From Motilibacter rhizosphaerae (GTDB lineage Bacteria; Actinomycetota; Actinomycetes; Motilibacterales; Motilibacteraceae): DNA of 64,000 bases. The position numbers and the translations under genes were made by a program. The stretch lies in the NCBI RefSeq assembly GCF_004216915.1, contig NZ_SGXD01000003.1, forward strand, positions 1 through 64,000, written 5' to 3'. Under the pieces are notes generated by a model. It was given only the letters and a program-made list of their open reading frames with translations. It made no database searches and was not told where the DNA came from. How positions within the stretch are numbered: the stretch's first letter is position 1; each line of letters starts with the position of its first letter. Below are positions 50,820 to 61,169 of the stretch, piece after piece.

Positions 50820-52460
50820 TCACTGACCCGCGACGGAGCTGCCCACGAGGGGCTCCAGCAGCAGGTCGGGGTTCTCTCGCTTGACGGTGGTGTAGCGCCA
50901 CCTGTTGACGAACAGGGCGAGCGCCTGGCCGTCCGAGCGCACCATGAGCTCGGCGCCGGGCAGGCGGGTGAGCTTGTCGGCGGCGTCGGGCGTCGTGCGC
51001 ATCGCGAGGGAGTACTCGAGCGGCTCCATCGAGACGACGGCGCCGAACTCGTGCTCCATGCGGTAGGCCGCGACCTCGAACTGCATCGGGCCGACCGCGG
51101 CGAGGACCGGCGCCTGGTCGCCGCGCAGCTCGCTGCGCAGCACCTGGACGACGCCCTCCTGGTCGAGCTGCTCGATGCCGCGGCGGAACTGCTTGTAGCG
51201 GCCCGTGTCCTTGGCGCGGATCACGCTGAAGTGCTCCGGCGCGAAGCTCGGGATCGAGGGGAAGCGGACGGGCTCGTCGACGTAGAGCGCGTCGCCCACG
51301 CGCAGCGCGTTGGCGTTGACGAGCCCGATGACGTCCCCGGGGTACGCCGTCTCCACCGTCGTGCGCTCCCGGCCGAACATCGCCTGGGCGTACTTGGTGT
51401 GGAACGGCTTGCCGGTCGGCTCGTGCGTGACGACCATGCCGCGCTCGAAGACGCCGGAGACCACCCGGGCGTACGCGACCTTGTCGCGGTGCGCCTGGTC
51501 CATGCCGGCCTGCACCTTGAAGACGTAGGCCGAGAACGGCGCGTCGAGCGGGCGCTCGCCGCCATCGGCGGTCGGCTTCGCCGCGGGGGCGGGCGCGAGC
51601 TCGACGAGGGCGTCGAGCAGCTGGCGGACCCCGAAGTTCTGCACCGCGGAGGAGAAGAGCACCGGCGTCGCCTGCTCGGCGAGGTAGGCCTCCAGGTCGA
51701 GGTCGGCGTCGCTCGCGGAGAGCAGCTCGCTCTCCTCGACCGCCGTCACCCAGGCGTCGCCCTCGCGCTCCTCGGCGTCGACGGGCTTGAGCACCTCCTG
51801 GGGCGCGGCCTTCGCGCCACCTGCGGTGCGGGTGAAGCGGACGTACTCCCCCGTGCGCCGGTCGAGCAGCCCGCGGAAGTCGCCGGCGATGCCCACCGGC
51901 CAGTTGAGCGGGGTGCAGTGCAGGCCGATCGTGCGCTCGATCTCGTCGAGCAGCTCGAGCGCCTCCTTGCCGGGCCGGTCCCACTTGTTGATGACGGTGA
52001 TGATCGGGACGCGCCCGGCGCGGCAGACCTCGAACAGCTTGAGCGTCTGCGGCTCGAGCCCCTTGGCGGCGTCGAGCAGCATGACCGCGCTGTCGACGGC
52101 CGCGAGCACGCGGTAGGTGTCCTCGGAGAAGTCGGCGTGGCCCGGGGTGTCGAGCAGGTTGATGACGGCGTCGCCGTAGCCGAACTGCAGCACGCTCGAG
52201 GTGATGGAGATGCCGCGGTTGCGCTCCATCTCCATCCAGTCGGACACGGTGCCGCGCCGGCCCGCCTTGCCGTGGACCGCGCCCGCCTCGGAGATGACGG
52301 CGGCGTGCAGCGCCAGCGCCTCGGTGAGCGTCGACTTGCCGGCGTCGGGGTGGGAGATGACCGCGAACGTGCGCCGCCGCGAGCCCTCGGCCACCGCCGA
52401 GCCGGGAGATCCGCCTGCCGTCGTCGAGGCAGCGGGAAGGGTCTCCGCAGGGGGGGTCAT
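50820..52460 (-). CDS. prfC: Peptide chain release factor 3
   Basis: A 546-residue translational GTPase that recycles class I release factors from the ribosome. ISHPDAGKST is the P-loop, RGISITSSV switch I, DTPGHADFSEDT the G3 element and NKWDRPG the G4 motif. Domains II and III follow (310-546). An N-terminal extension of 30 residues is low-complexity. ATG 52460 was chosen at the end of a long spurious frame. Near full family length. Confidence 0.95.
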   Translation of the reverse strand: MTPPAETLPAASTTAGGSPGSAVAEGSRRRTFAVISHPDAGKSTLTEALALHAAVISEAGAVHGKAGRRGTVSDWMEMERNRGISITSSVLQFGYGDAVINLLDTPGHADFSEDTYRVLAAVDSAVMLLDAAKGLEPQTLKLFEVCRAGRVPIITVINKWDRPGKEALELLDEIERTIGLHCTPLNWPVGIAGDFRGLLDRRTGEYVRFTRTAGGAKAAPQEVLKPVDAEEREGDAWVTAVEESELLSASDADLDLEAYLAEQATPVLFSSAVQNFGVRQLLDALVELAPAPAAKPTADGGERPLDAPFSAYVFKVQAGMDQAHRDKVAYARVVSGVFERGMVVTHEPTGKPFHTKYAQAMFGRERTTVETAYPGDVIGLVNANALRVGDALYVDEPVRFPSIPSFAPEHFSVIRAKDTGRYKQFRRGIEQLDQEGVVQVLRSELRGDQAPVLAAVGPMQFEVAAYRMEHEFGAVVSMEPLEYSLAMRTTPDAADKLTRLPGAELMVRSDGQALALFVNRWRYTTVKRENPDLLLEPLVGSSVAGQ

Positions 52461-52555
52461 CGCGTCGCTGGTCCTGTCCTCGTCCGCTGTCCTCGTCTGC
52501 GGCGACCTCCAGCCTACCCGTCCCGGGCCCCGCGCCGCTGGGGGCGGCGCTCGGC

Positions 52556-55500
52556 TCAGGCCCACTCGATGCTGCGGGCGGCGACGTGCGGTGATCGCAG
52601 GACCAGGTCGCGCAGGTCCGTGGGCACGAGGTGGCCGGGCTCGGAGCGGACGTCCGGCGTACCGGCTCCGGCGACGACGGCGAGCAGCAGCTGGCGCGCC
52701 CCGACCCCGCCGACGCGCGCCAGGTCGAACTCCACGACCTGCGGCGCCCCGGCCCAGACCGGCGCAGCCGGCCGCTGCACGGTCAACGAGACCGGCCGCC
52801 AGGGCGCGAGCGCCGCCTGCATGGCGACGAGCACCCCGGGACCCGGCGAGGGGAGCAGCAGGGTGGCGACGGCCGCCGCGAGGCCGGGGACCGGCCCGGC
52901 GCCCCAGGTCGTGGGGTCGGCCGGGAGGTCGAGCACGAGCAGGGCGACGCCCACGTCGGCCGGCGCCACGGGGACGGCCCCCCGGGCGTGCAGGCAGACC
53001 TCGATCGTGGCTGTCGTGCCCGGCACGGCCACGCTCGCCGGCGACTGCGCCGGCGCCGTCGGCCCCTTCGGCCGCGGCGTCGCCATGCCCACGAGCCGCT
53101 CGACGAGGTCCCCCTCGGTCGGCGGCCCGGCGGAGGTGGCCCACGGCGCCGACCACCAGGCGGCCTGCACCGCGGCGTCCCCCCACAGCGCGGCGTCGAC
53201 GAGGACGGCGTCGGAGAGCCCGAGCGACACGCGCAGGGCGCGCAGCCGGCGCTGGAACGGCCCGCTCCACCGCCCGTCCGGCACGACGAGGGGGTCGATG
53301 CCGTGCAGCGCCGTCTGCAGGGCCCAGAGCGCGAACCGGTCGCTCGGCGCCGCGCGCCACGGCAGTGAGGAGGGCGCCGGGAGGGGCACGGTCCCGCTGG
53401 GGCGCACCCGCACGTCGGGGCTCGCGTGCCAGAGCAGCGTCCCCACGGCCGTCCCGTCGGGGTGCGGCGCCGGCGCGCCCCGCGGCGTGCGGAAGTCCCG
53501 GTTGCGCGCCGCGGCCCAGTCGAGCGCCCACTCCGGGTCCTGCGCGCCGGGGCGCGGCGGGAGCGGGTCGGTCAGGTCGACCGGCCAGCCGCGCCGGGTG
53601 TCCCACGGGTGCACGCGGAGGTACGTCAGCTGCTCCACCGGCCGGTCCAGCTGCAGCTCCCACGCCCCGCGGGCCTGCAGCGCGGCGCGCAGCAACCGCA
53701 GCCGGCCGCCCTGCGGCAGCGGCCACGAGCCGATCGCGAGGTCCTGGACCGGCGCCTCGGGCAGCCCGTCGTCGAGCAGCGTCCACGTCCAGCCCGGCGT
53801 GGTGCCGGTGAACGACAGCCTCCCGCGGTACGCGCCGAGCGCCGTCCCGACGTAGACGACCTCGGGGTGGTCCGGGTCGACGACCACGGCGTACGCGCGC
53901 GGCCGCGGCGCCGCCCCGGCACCCGGCGCCGTGGGCAGCTCGCAGGGCCAGAACGTCCCGCGGCTCTTCGGCTCCCCTGGGCGGGGCGGTCCGCCGTCGA
54001 ACCACCACAGCGGCTGCACCGGCTCGCTGGTCGCGAGGTAGAACGAGCCCAGGTCGGCGCGCGCAGGGTCGTGGACGGCCAGGTCGTTGAGCGTGCCCTC
54101 GAAGGGGAGCCGCCCGCTGACCAGGTGGTCCTGCGGTGAGGCGTCGTCGCGCTTGTCGATGGTCGTCCGCGTCCACGGGCTGCCGGCCGCTGGACGCTGC
54201 AGGACGTGGACGGCGCCCTTCGTCACGGCGTACAAGCGGTCGGCGCTCGCCCAGCGCAGCGCGCGCACGCCGTCGCCCGGGCCGCCCGCGCCCGCGGGGA
54301 GCACGTCCTTGGTCCGGCCGCCGGAGGTCCCCCGCGGGTTCGTGCCGGAGGGCAGCGTCACCCAGGCGGGCCGGCGGTCGAAGGCGGCCGTCCCCCAGCC
54401 GGTCGCCAGCCAGACGCGGGTGGTGCCGATCGCGAGCGCGACGCCCGAGCCGGTCGCGAGCACCGCGGGCGCGGAGTAGAACGACGAGCCCGCGTCCTCC
54501 TTGACGTCGTCGCCGGAGCGCGACCCCTCGGGTGGCACCGGGCCCATGGCGTGCGCCTCGTCGCCCCAGTCGGCCTTGGTGAACTGGTGCACCCACCGCC
54601 CGCCCTGCAGCGGGTGGAAGGCGACGCCGCCGCCGTCGCCGCCGTGGACCAGGCGCCAGGCGCTCTCCCCGACCCGCAGCTGGGTGCCGTTGTCCTGCAC
54701 CCCCGCGAGCACCGGGCCGTCGCTGGTGGGGTGGCAGGCGACGAACCCGGCCTCCGTGGCCTGCATGCCGTCCGCGCGGGCGGCGTACGTGCCGGGGTCG
54801 CCGTCGTGGTCGGAACGGAAGACCCCGCCGTCGCAGCCGACGAGGACGCTGGACGCCGTCGCTCCGGTGGGCGTCGACCAGCGGATGCGGTGGACGTCGG
54901 CGTGCACGCCGCTGCCGGTCCAGCTCGTCCATCCGGCCAGGCCGCTCGGCCAGCGGCCGGAGGCGGGTGGGGATGCGGCGAGGCGGAACCTCCACAGCGC
55001 GGCGTCCCACTCGCCGTCCGGGCTGGTCACGCCGGCGCCGCCGATGACGACGCGGAGCGGGTCAGCGGGGTCGACGGCCAGGGCGAGGTCGTAGTGGCCC
55101 TGCTTGGCGAAGACGTTCGGATCCTTGGGCAGCGGACCGACCGGTCGGACGGCGCCGTCCCCGTCGACGCGCCACAGCCGGGCCGGACCGGACGCGAGCA
55201 CGTAGAGGACCTCGGGGTTGCCGGGCGCAGCCGCCAGCCCGATGCGGGCGGCGGTGAGCTTCGCCCCGCCGAGCGGCACCCGGGCGAACGTCGCTCCCCC
55301 GTCCGTGCTCAGCCAGAGCCCCTGCAGCGTGTCCGGCTGCCCGGCGCCGGCGACCGCGACCCACAGGCGGGAGCCCCCTGCGGCCCGGGGCACCCAGACG
55401 ACGTCGGTGGCGACGAGCCCGGTCGTCCCGTCCGCGGCGGGCACCGGCCAGGTCGGCGAGGCGAGCAGGCTCCACGCCCCGGTGCCGGGGTCGCGCAGGT

Positions 55501-56230
55501 GCACCCCGCGCATCGTCGCGGCGGCCAGCCGACCGGGCGTGGCCGGGTCGCGGGCCAGCGCGAAGGAGCCCGCCCCGCGCAGCCCCGGGTACGTCCCGGC
55601 GGGCTGCGCCTCGTGGGTCCACGCGACGACCGGTCCGGCCGCGGCCGGACCGGTGGCGTGGAGCACGCCGACGCCCCCGTAGTGCGCGCCGACGCCCTTG
55701 TCCGTGACCGTGCGCCGCGGCATCCCCTCCCCGGTCGCGACGAACACCTCGTCGGCGGCGGCGCTCGCCCCGAACTCCACGTGCAGCGCCCCGCAGCTCA
55801 GCGTGAAGGAGCCCGGCGCGACGTCGGCCTGCGGGGTGGAGGAGTACGGCCCCACCGCGCGCCAGTGGCCGCCACCGTCCTCGGAGTACCAGAGGCCGCC
55901 GAGCGCGGAGGCGGCGTAGACGCGGGTGCCGTCCGGGGAGACGGCGAGGTCCTTGACGCGCCCGGCGACGCGCGGGGCGCCGTCGGTCTGACCGCGCAGC
56001 GTCCCGGTCGGGCCGAGCGGCTGCCAGAGGTCGGCTCCCGCTGTCGGCGGAGCAGCAGTCGAGGGAGCAGCAGCGGGGTGGGCAGCGGTCGGGTGGGCGG
56101 ACGCCGAGCGCTGCACCGGCAGCGCCCCGGGCACCGCGCGCGGGATGCCGCGACCGGCGTTCCACGCCAGGCGCTCGGCCGCCCGCCCCCGCCGCCCGCG
56201 CGGGCCGCGCGGCCACGCGTACCGGCTCAC
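52556..56230 (-). CDS. Giant BNR/Asp-box beta-propeller protein, last gene of the cassette
   Basis: A 1224-residue protein. After a basic, Pro/Ala-rich N-terminus (1-70), many propeller blades follow (70-900): VSPDGTRVYAASALGGLWYS, EDGGGHWRAVG and STDGGATFARVPLG are Asp-box (S/T-x-D-G-G-x-x-W/F) repeats as in sortilin and sialidase folds. Near residues 905-985 the segment DRFALWALQTALHG to AALWGD resembles a peptidoglycan-binding domain. No signal peptide is seen. The GTG overlaps the stop of the gene before it (GTGA). Glycosidase residues are not recognised, so a binding or adhesion role is more likely than catalysis. Confidence 0.8.
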   Translation of the reverse strand: MSRYAWPRGPRGRRGRAAERLAWNAGRGIPRAVPGALPVQRSASAHPTAAHPAAAPSTAAPPTAGADLWQPLGPTGTLRGQTDGAPRVAGRVKDLAVSPDGTRVYAASALGGLWYSEDGGGHWRAVGPYSSTPQADVAPGSFTLSCGALHVEFGASAAADEVFVATGEGMPRRTVTDKGVGAHYGGVGVLHATGPAAAGPVVAWTHEAQPAGTYPGLRGAGSFALARDPATPGRLAAATMRGVHLRDPGTGAWSLLASPTWPVPAADGTTGLVATDVVWVPRAAGGSRLWVAVAGAGQPDTLQGLWLSTDGGATFARVPLGGAKLTAARIGLAAAPGNPEVLYVLASGPARLWRVDGDGAVRPVGPLPKDPNVFAKQGHYDLALAVDPADPLRVVIGGAGVTSPDGEWDAALWRFRLAASPPASGRWPSGLAGWTSWTGSGVHADVHRIRWSTPTGATASSVLVGCDGGVFRSDHDGDPGTYAARADGMQATEAGFVACHPTSDGPVLAGVQDNGTQLRVGESAWRLVHGGDGGGVAFHPLQGGRWVHQFTKADWGDEAHAMGPVPPEGSRSGDDVKEDAGSSFYSAPAVLATGSGVALAIGTTRVWLATGWGTAAFDRRPAWVTLPSGTNPRGTSGGRTKDVLPAGAGGPGDGVRALRWASADRLYAVTKGAVHVLQRPAAGSPWTRTTIDKRDDASPQDHLVSGRLPFEGTLNDLAVHDPARADLGSFYLATSEPVQPLWWFDGGPPRPGEPKSRGTFWPCELPTAPGAGAAPRPRAYAVVVDPDHPEVVYVGTALGAYRGRLSFTGTTPGWTWTLLDDGLPEAPVQDLAIGSWPLPQGGRLRLLRAALQARGAWELQLDRPVEQLTYLRVHPWDTRRGWPVDLTDPLPPRPGAQDPEWALDWAAARNRDFRTPRGAPAPHPDGTAVGTLLWHASPDVRVRPSGTVPLPAPSSLPWRAAPSDRFALWALQTALHGIDPLVVPDGRWSGPFQRRLRALRVSLGLSDAVLVDAALWGDAAVQAAWWSAPWATSAGPPTEGDLVERLVGMATPRPKGPTAPAQSPASVAVPGTTATIEVCLHARGAVPVAPADVGVALLVLDLPADPTTWGAGPVPGLAAAVATLLLPSPGPGVLVAMQAALAPWRPVSLTVQRPAAPVWAGAPQVVEFDLARVGGVGARQLLLAVVAGAGTPDVRSEPGHLVPTDLRDLVLRSPHVAARSIEWA

Positions 56231-59200
56231 GGCGCCTGCTCCGGTGCCACGCGGATCCACCCCTCCCGCAGCACGCTCGCCCGGTCGGGCAGCAGCGCCG
56301 ACTGGGTGGCGGCGAGGATCGCGTCGTCCCGCCACCCCAGGGCGCCCTCCCGGCTGGTGAGCACCTGGTCCTGGCCGAGCGCCGCCACCCGCGGCAGCCG
56401 CACCTCGCCGGGGTCGAGGAGGACGGGCCCGACGCGGACGGACGGGGACAGGCGCTCCAGCCCGGGCGCGAACCACGCCCGCGACAGCCCCACCGAGCTG
56501 CGCGGCAGCAGACCCGAGGTCAGGTGCGCCCGGGCACCCGGCAGCAGCAGGAGGGTGACCAGGCGCGGGACGCCCGGCACGAGCTCGAGCAGCTCGGAGC
56601 CTTGGAGGTACGGGTGGAGGATCTCCTGCCGCGCCGGCACGACGGGCGCGGTGCCCCACGGGGCGAGGTGCCCCTTCCGGCGCCCGGCCTCGAGGGCGAG
56701 GTCGCGCACCGCGGCGTCGACCGGGTGGAACGTCGAGAAGTCGTCGTCCACCCACCAGCCGAGCACGCCGTCGTCGCTGCGGGTCAGCTCGCCGATGCGC
56801 ACCCGCACGCGGAGCGCGGCCAGGGCGGCGTACGCGGCGGCGCGCGCCGCCCGCCCGGCGTCATCGAGCGTCAGCACGGCGAGGTCGTCCTGGACCTCGA
56901 GCCCGACGACGGCGCGCACGACCGCGACCGGTCGCCCCGTGATCGAGCCGAGCCCGGACGAGCCGGCCCCGGCGACGGGGTCGACGGTCCACAGCGTCGT
57001 GTCGACCGCGCGGAGGAACGCCGCCAGCGCGGACTCGGTCACGTCCGGCGGCAACCCCGGGTCCCCCGCCGGCAGGCCCCGGCGGGCAGCGGCGTCCGCC
57101 GCCACGAGCCCGGCGGCGAGCATCCCGAGCGCGCGGGCTCCGGGAGGCAGTCCGGCTGACGGCGGCGCGTCGGCCGGGAGCGGGCGGCCGGGGGCGGGCT
57201 CCCACACGACGCCGCCCCCGGTGGGCTCGGGCAGCAGCTCGCCGAGCGGAGTGCCGTCCGCGGCGAAGACCTCGACGGACTCGTCGACGTGGTCCGGCAG
57301 GAGGAACCCGGAAACCGGGTCGACCTGGTGGGCGGGGTCGATCTCGTCGACGACGGCGTCCGCCGCCCCTGCCGGGCTGGTGGCGGCCGCGTCGACGAGG
57401 CGGAGCACGCAGCGCGCGGGCGCCTGCAGCCGCGGCGGGCGGACGAGCGTCGCGGGTGGCGCCCCGTCGGGGGGCGCGAGCCGCGCGGGCACCCGGGCGG
57501 AGTCGAGCGGGACGTCCAGCGTGCGGCCGAAGGCGTCGACCACGCGCAGCCGGGTGAGCGTCACTGCTCCCCCGGCCAGCAGGTCCGGCGGCCCCACCGG
57601 CGCCGGCAGCGCGGTCGTGCCGTCCGGGCCGCGCGGGCGCAGCGCGGTCCGTGGCAGGCCGAGCAGCGCAGTGCGCACGCCGTCGAGGGAGGCGCTGACG
57701 AGGTCGAGCCCGGCGACGCGGCCGGCGAGCGCGGCCAGCTGCGCCTCGGTGGCCTCGTCGGCCTCGCCCTGGTCCGTACGGTCCCGCGCGTCCTCGTCCT
57801 GCAGCCACCGCGCGACCGCGCCCGCGAGGGCGTCGCCCGGCGCGGCGGTCAGCGGGCTGCGGCCGCTGACGACGCGCGGGGTGCCGGCCAGTGGTGCTGC
57901 AGGCTCGAGGTCGACGCCGCCGAGGGTCCAGCCGGAGAGGTCGGGCGCCACCTCGACCGCGACCTCCCACTCGAGCCAGAGCGGCAGCCACGGCTGGGCC
58001 CAGGAGGTGAGGGCGACGAGGTCGGGCTCGACCCCGTCGAACAGCGAGTGCAGCCGCAGCTGCTCGAGCAGCTGGAGCGCCAGGCCGTCGACGTCGCCGC
58101 GCGCGGTGGTGGCGCCGTACGCCCCGGCGCCCCCGACGTAGCCACCCTCGGGGGTGAAGCGCAGCGCGACCTCGGCGGCGAGGCGACGGCGCACCTGCGC
58201 CGGCTCGGCGCCGGGCATGCCGGCCGCGCCGTCCGCGGACAGCCGGTCGACGAGGTGGGGCGAGAGCAGCAGCGCCTCGCGGGCGAGGGCGAGCATCTCC
58301 TGCGGGAGAGCGCCGGACCCGAGCGTCGGCAGCAGGTCCGCGCCGTCGACCACCCCGGTGTACGCCGTCCCGACCTGCGAGGCGCGCCGGCAGGCGAGGC
58401 GCTCCGAGGGGTCGGCCCGGCCGTCGCCGCCGTGCCGCCTGCTCCGGCGGGCGCCGGCGACCCCGGCGACGGGGTCGATCGGCAGCCAGCGGGGCGGTGC
58501 GGGGCGTTCGACGCGCTCCTCGGCGCCCGCGACGGTGGCCGCGGGGGCGGGCCTGCTCGGCGGGACGATGCCGCCGGTGAGCGCGATGGTCTCGGCCGCG
58601 CTCTCGACGACGAGCTCGCTGACGGCACGCTTCGCCTGAGCGAGCACGAGCACCGGGCGGCGGCCGGGTGTCGCCCCCGCGGAGGGCCGTGGCGGCCGGG
58701 CGGGGACGGAGGCCCGGCCGCTCTTCGCGCGGTCGACCAGTGGCGGCTCGCCGCTCGGGATGCCGGCGAAGCCCCCGGCGTGCTCGCGCGCGTCGAGGTC
58801 CGCGACGCCGTCGGGCGAGGAGAGCTCGCGCACCAGCCCGGTCGTGAACGCGGTCAGCAGCCGCTCGACCGCGCGCCGCGCGTCCAGGTCCTCCCCCAGC
58901 GGGCCGGCCACGCTCGCCGCCACCAGGTCGTCGACCTGCTCGCCGAGGGCGAGGGCCAGGGACTCGGACGCGGGGCGCAGGTCGGGGGCCACGGCCCCGC
59001 CCACGACGGGCAGCGGCACGCCCAGCACCGCGCCGTGCACGAGCGTCGAGGCCTCGACCCCGGCGCCGATGCCCGTGAACCAGCTCGTCGCCTCCTGCGC
59101 GAAGACCGCCGACCCGAGCGACTGGAACGCGCTGACGGTGGAGGAGCGCAGCACCGCGCCGGGAGGGCGCGCGCCCAGAGCCAAGGGCTCAGCGCGACGG

Positions 59201-60117
59201 AAGGCGTCGACCGGCCGCTCCAGCCGGCTCGCGACCGGCACGCCGAGGTCGGCCAGCCGGTCCAGCGGGCCCTGCCGGTGCGTGTGCTCGGTGCCGCCGC
59301 CCTCGACCACGCGCCACCCGAGCCCCGCCGTCCGCTCCGCGAGCCCGCCCTCGGTGCGCACCCCGTCGAGCGGGTCGAGCGCGGGGTCGCTCCACCACCC
59401 CACGACGACGTACGTCGCGGAGCCGCCCGCCGGCCCGCCCGGCAGCGCGCCGCCGAGCTCGGGGTCGGCCGCGAGGTCGTCGAGCGGGTCCACCCAGGCG
59501 AGCCGGCCGAGCGAGGCGTCGTACGCCCCGGTCCAGGTCGGCGACCCGCCGGCCGCGCCGGTCAGCTCGGCCGGCGCGAGGGTGCGGGCCGGGAGCTGGT
59601 CGGGCAGCGGCGTGCCGGTGAAGCCCTGGGCGAGGTCGCGGACCGTCGCGGTCGCGGCGTCGAGCAGCCAGCCGCGGACCGCGGCGGGGCCGCCCTTCGC
59701 GCCGAGCACCAGCCGGAGGACCGCCCAGCGGTCCGGCAGCGGGGGCATGCCGAGCCCACCGCCGCTCGACCCGCGCGGGTCGCGCAGCGTGCCGCGGAGC
59801 AGCGCGTCGGGTGCGGCCCACTGCAGGTGCACGCCGGGCGCGCGGGCCGCGCCGTCGGCGAAGGGCGCAGGGCCGTCCACGGCGGTGGCGTCCTCGGCCG
59901 CGCCGGGGGACAGCGGCGAGGGCACGACGACCGCGGGCTCGGCATCGCCGGGCGAGACGACGAGGGCCTGGACGTCGACCGGGACGAGGACGCGCGGCTC
60001 GCGCAGCAGGCCCCCGTCCCAGGTGGCGAGCACGGAGGCCGGCTCGGCGGTGCGGGCGAGGGCGCTCCACGCCGCGGTGGACATCGTCTTCGCGGCGAGG
60101 TCCGGGTCGTAGCTCAC
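56227..60117 (-). CDS. Very large uncharacterised protein of the cassette
   Basis: A 1296-residue protein of no assigned family. GVHLQWAAPDALLRGT followed by PPLPDRWAVLRL near residue 105 resembles the HWALPDAL...NRWLVVR motif that I recall in large uncharacterised proteins of contractile-particle-like loci. The rest is soluble, with no TM, signal peptide or repeats; a basic, disordered-looking segment lies near 540-570. The GTG has GGGGAGG upstream and overlaps the previous stop, while its stop overlaps the propeller gene. It may be a structural or cargo component. Confidence 0.75.
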   Translation of the reverse strand: MSYDPDLAAKTMSTAAWSALARTAEPASVLATWDGGLLREPRVLVPVDVQALVVSPGDAEPAVVVPSPLSPGAAEDATAVDGPAPFADGAARAPGVHLQWAAPDALLRGTLRDPRGSSGGGLGMPPLPDRWAVLRLVLGAKGGPAAVRGWLLDAATATVRDLAQGFTGTPLPDQLPARTLAPAELTGAAGGSPTWTGAYDASLGRLAWVDPLDDLAADPELGGALPGGPAGGSATYVVVGWWSDPALDPLDGVRTEGGLAERTAGLGWRVVEGGGTEHTHRQGPLDRLADLGVPVASRLERPVDAFRRAEPLALGARPPGAVLRSSTVSAFQSLGSAVFAQEATSWFTGIGAGVEASTLVHGAVLGVPLPVVGGAVAPDLRPASESLALALGEQVDDLVAASVAGPLGEDLDARRAVERLLTAFTTGLVRELSSPDGVADLDAREHAGGFAGIPSGEPPLVDRAKSGRASVPARPPRPSAGATPGRRPVLVLAQAKRAVSELVVESAAETIALTGGIVPPSRPAPAATVAGAEERVERPAPPRWLPIDPVAGVAGARRSRRHGGDGRADPSERLACRRASQVGTAYTGVVDGADLLPTLGSGALPQEMLALAREALLLSPHLVDRLSADGAAGMPGAEPAQVRRRLAAEVALRFTPEGGYVGGAGAYGATTARGDVDGLALQLLEQLRLHSLFDGVEPDLVALTSWAQPWLPLWLEWEVAVEVAPDLSGWTLGGVDLEPAAPLAGTPRVVSGRSPLTAAPGDALAGAVARWLQDEDARDRTDQGEADEATEAQLAALAGRVAGLDLVSASLDGVRTALLGLPRTALRPRGPDGTTALPAPVGPPDLLAGGAVTLTRLRVVDAFGRTLDVPLDSARVPARLAPPDGAPPATLVRPPRLQAPARCVLRLVDAAATSPAGAADAVVDEIDPAHQVDPVSGFLLPDHVDESVEVFAADGTPLGELLPEPTGGGVVWEPAPGRPLPADAPPSAGLPPGARALGMLAAGLVAADAAARRGLPAGDPGLPPDVTESALAAFLRAVDTTLWTVDPVAGAGSSGLGSITGRPVAVVRAVVGLEVQDDLAVLTLDDAGRAARAAAYAALAALRVRVRIGELTRSDDGVLGWWVDDDFSTFHPVDAAVRDLALEAGRRKGHLAPWGTAPVVPARQEILHPYLQGSELLELVPGVPRLVTLLLLPGARAHLTSGLLPRSSVGLSRAWFAPGLERLSPSVRVGPVLLDPGEVRLPRVAALGQDQVLTSREGALGWRDDAILAATQSALLPDRASVLREGWIRVAPEQAP

Positions 60118-61169
60118 TGGTCCTCCCCGAAGCGGAGCGCGAGGTCGGCGAAGTGCAGCCGCGGCACGAACACCGCGTCGTCGGGCAGGGGCGGGCCGCC
60201 GGCCAGCGTGCGGTCGCCGAACACCGCGCGCCACGGGAACCGCAGCATCTGCAGGGCGAACTCCGCGGAGTCCAGCCGCGGCCCGAGGGGCGGCCGGCTC
60301 GCGGGAGGGAGCGCCCCCGCCGCCGCGCTCATCCGCCGGGCCAGCTCGCGCAGGTGCATGACGCCGGGAGCGCCCGCCCGGAAGGGCACGGTGACGGGCG
60401 TCTCGGGCACCACGTCGGCGCTCGTGCGCGGGTCGCGCAGGAGCACGTGCGCGCCGGCGCGGGTGTCGTCCGGCGTGGACTCGAGCACGCCGAACTGCAC
60501 ACCCGCACGAGGTTCCTCGAGGTGCACGACCTCGGGGACGCCGTCGAAGAGCACGAGCAGGACGGCCGGGGCCAGCCGCTCGAGGCGCAGCAGGCCGAGC
60601 TTCCCGAGCCGCGCGTCGTCCCCGTCGCCCACGGCACGGTCGGGCGTCTTGCCGGGCTCGGCGAGGTTGTCGCGGGCGTACCCCCGCACGTGGAGGGCGG
60701 GCCAGCCCGACACCAGCTGCGAGCGCAGCAGGAAGCCCGCGACGGTGCCGGCGGCCCCGGTGGGGACCGCCGCGCCGGCGGCGACCCCGGGCAGCCGGAC
60801 CAGCCGCTCGGCCTCGTCGACCTCGTCGCGGACGGTCGGGTAGAGCGCAGTGAGCGCCGCCCGGTCGGCCGTCGTCACGGTCCCCACCGAGAGGGCGCCC
60901 TCGACGAGCGCGTCGGTCCACCCGCGGTCGACGTAGAAGAACCGGATCGACTCCGGCGGCAGCAGCGCTGCGTCCGCGACAAGGTGGCCGAAGGGCACGC
61001 CCTCGAGCAGGCGCAGCCGGGCGAGCCAGAGCCGCAGGTCGCGGGGCACGACCCGCGGCCCCGGGTCCGGCGCGTCGGTGTCGAGGTCGGCCACGAGCTC
61101 GGCCGCCGCCGCCGCGACGGCGAGCTGCAGCAGCGCGGTGACCTGCTGGCCCGTGGTCGCCCGGATCAT
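60114..61169 (-). CDS. Uncharacterised 351-residue protein of the cassette
   Basis: A soluble protein. LLPPESIRFFYVDRGWTDAL near residue 72, then GFLLRSQLVSGWPALHVRGY (about 150), and LRLERLAPAVLLVLFDGVPE (about 200) are distinctive strings which I recall from proteins of unknown role in loci of phage-tail-like or contractile-injection particles. No catalytic motif is visible. The ATG overlaps the stop of the preceding gene (ATGA) and its own stop overlaps the next GTG. Stoichiometric assembly with its neighbours is likely. Confidence 0.75.
   Translation of the reverse strand: MIRATTGQQVTALLQLAVAAAAAELVADLDTDAPDPGPRVVPRDLRLWLARLRLLEGVPFGHLVADAALLPPESIRFFYVDRGWTDALVEGALSVGTVTTADRAALTALYPTVRDEVDEAERLVRLPGVAAGAAVPTGAAGTVAGFLLRSQLVSGWPALHVRGYARDNLAEPGKTPDRAVGDGDDARLGKLGLLRLERLAPAVLLVLFDGVPEVVHLEEPRAGVQFGVLESTPDDTRAGAHVLLRDPRTSADVVPETPVTVPFRAGAPGVMHLRELARRMSAAAGALPPASRPPLGPRLDSAEFALQMLRFPWRAVFGDRTLAGGPPLPDDAVFVPRLHFADLALRFGEDQ

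Noticed and set aside
50820-55010. 1396-codon frame fused upstream of prfC
   Set aside because: The extra sequence is antisense-like, low-complexity and in a different frame of the propeller gene. The ATG at 52460 gives a normal release factor.
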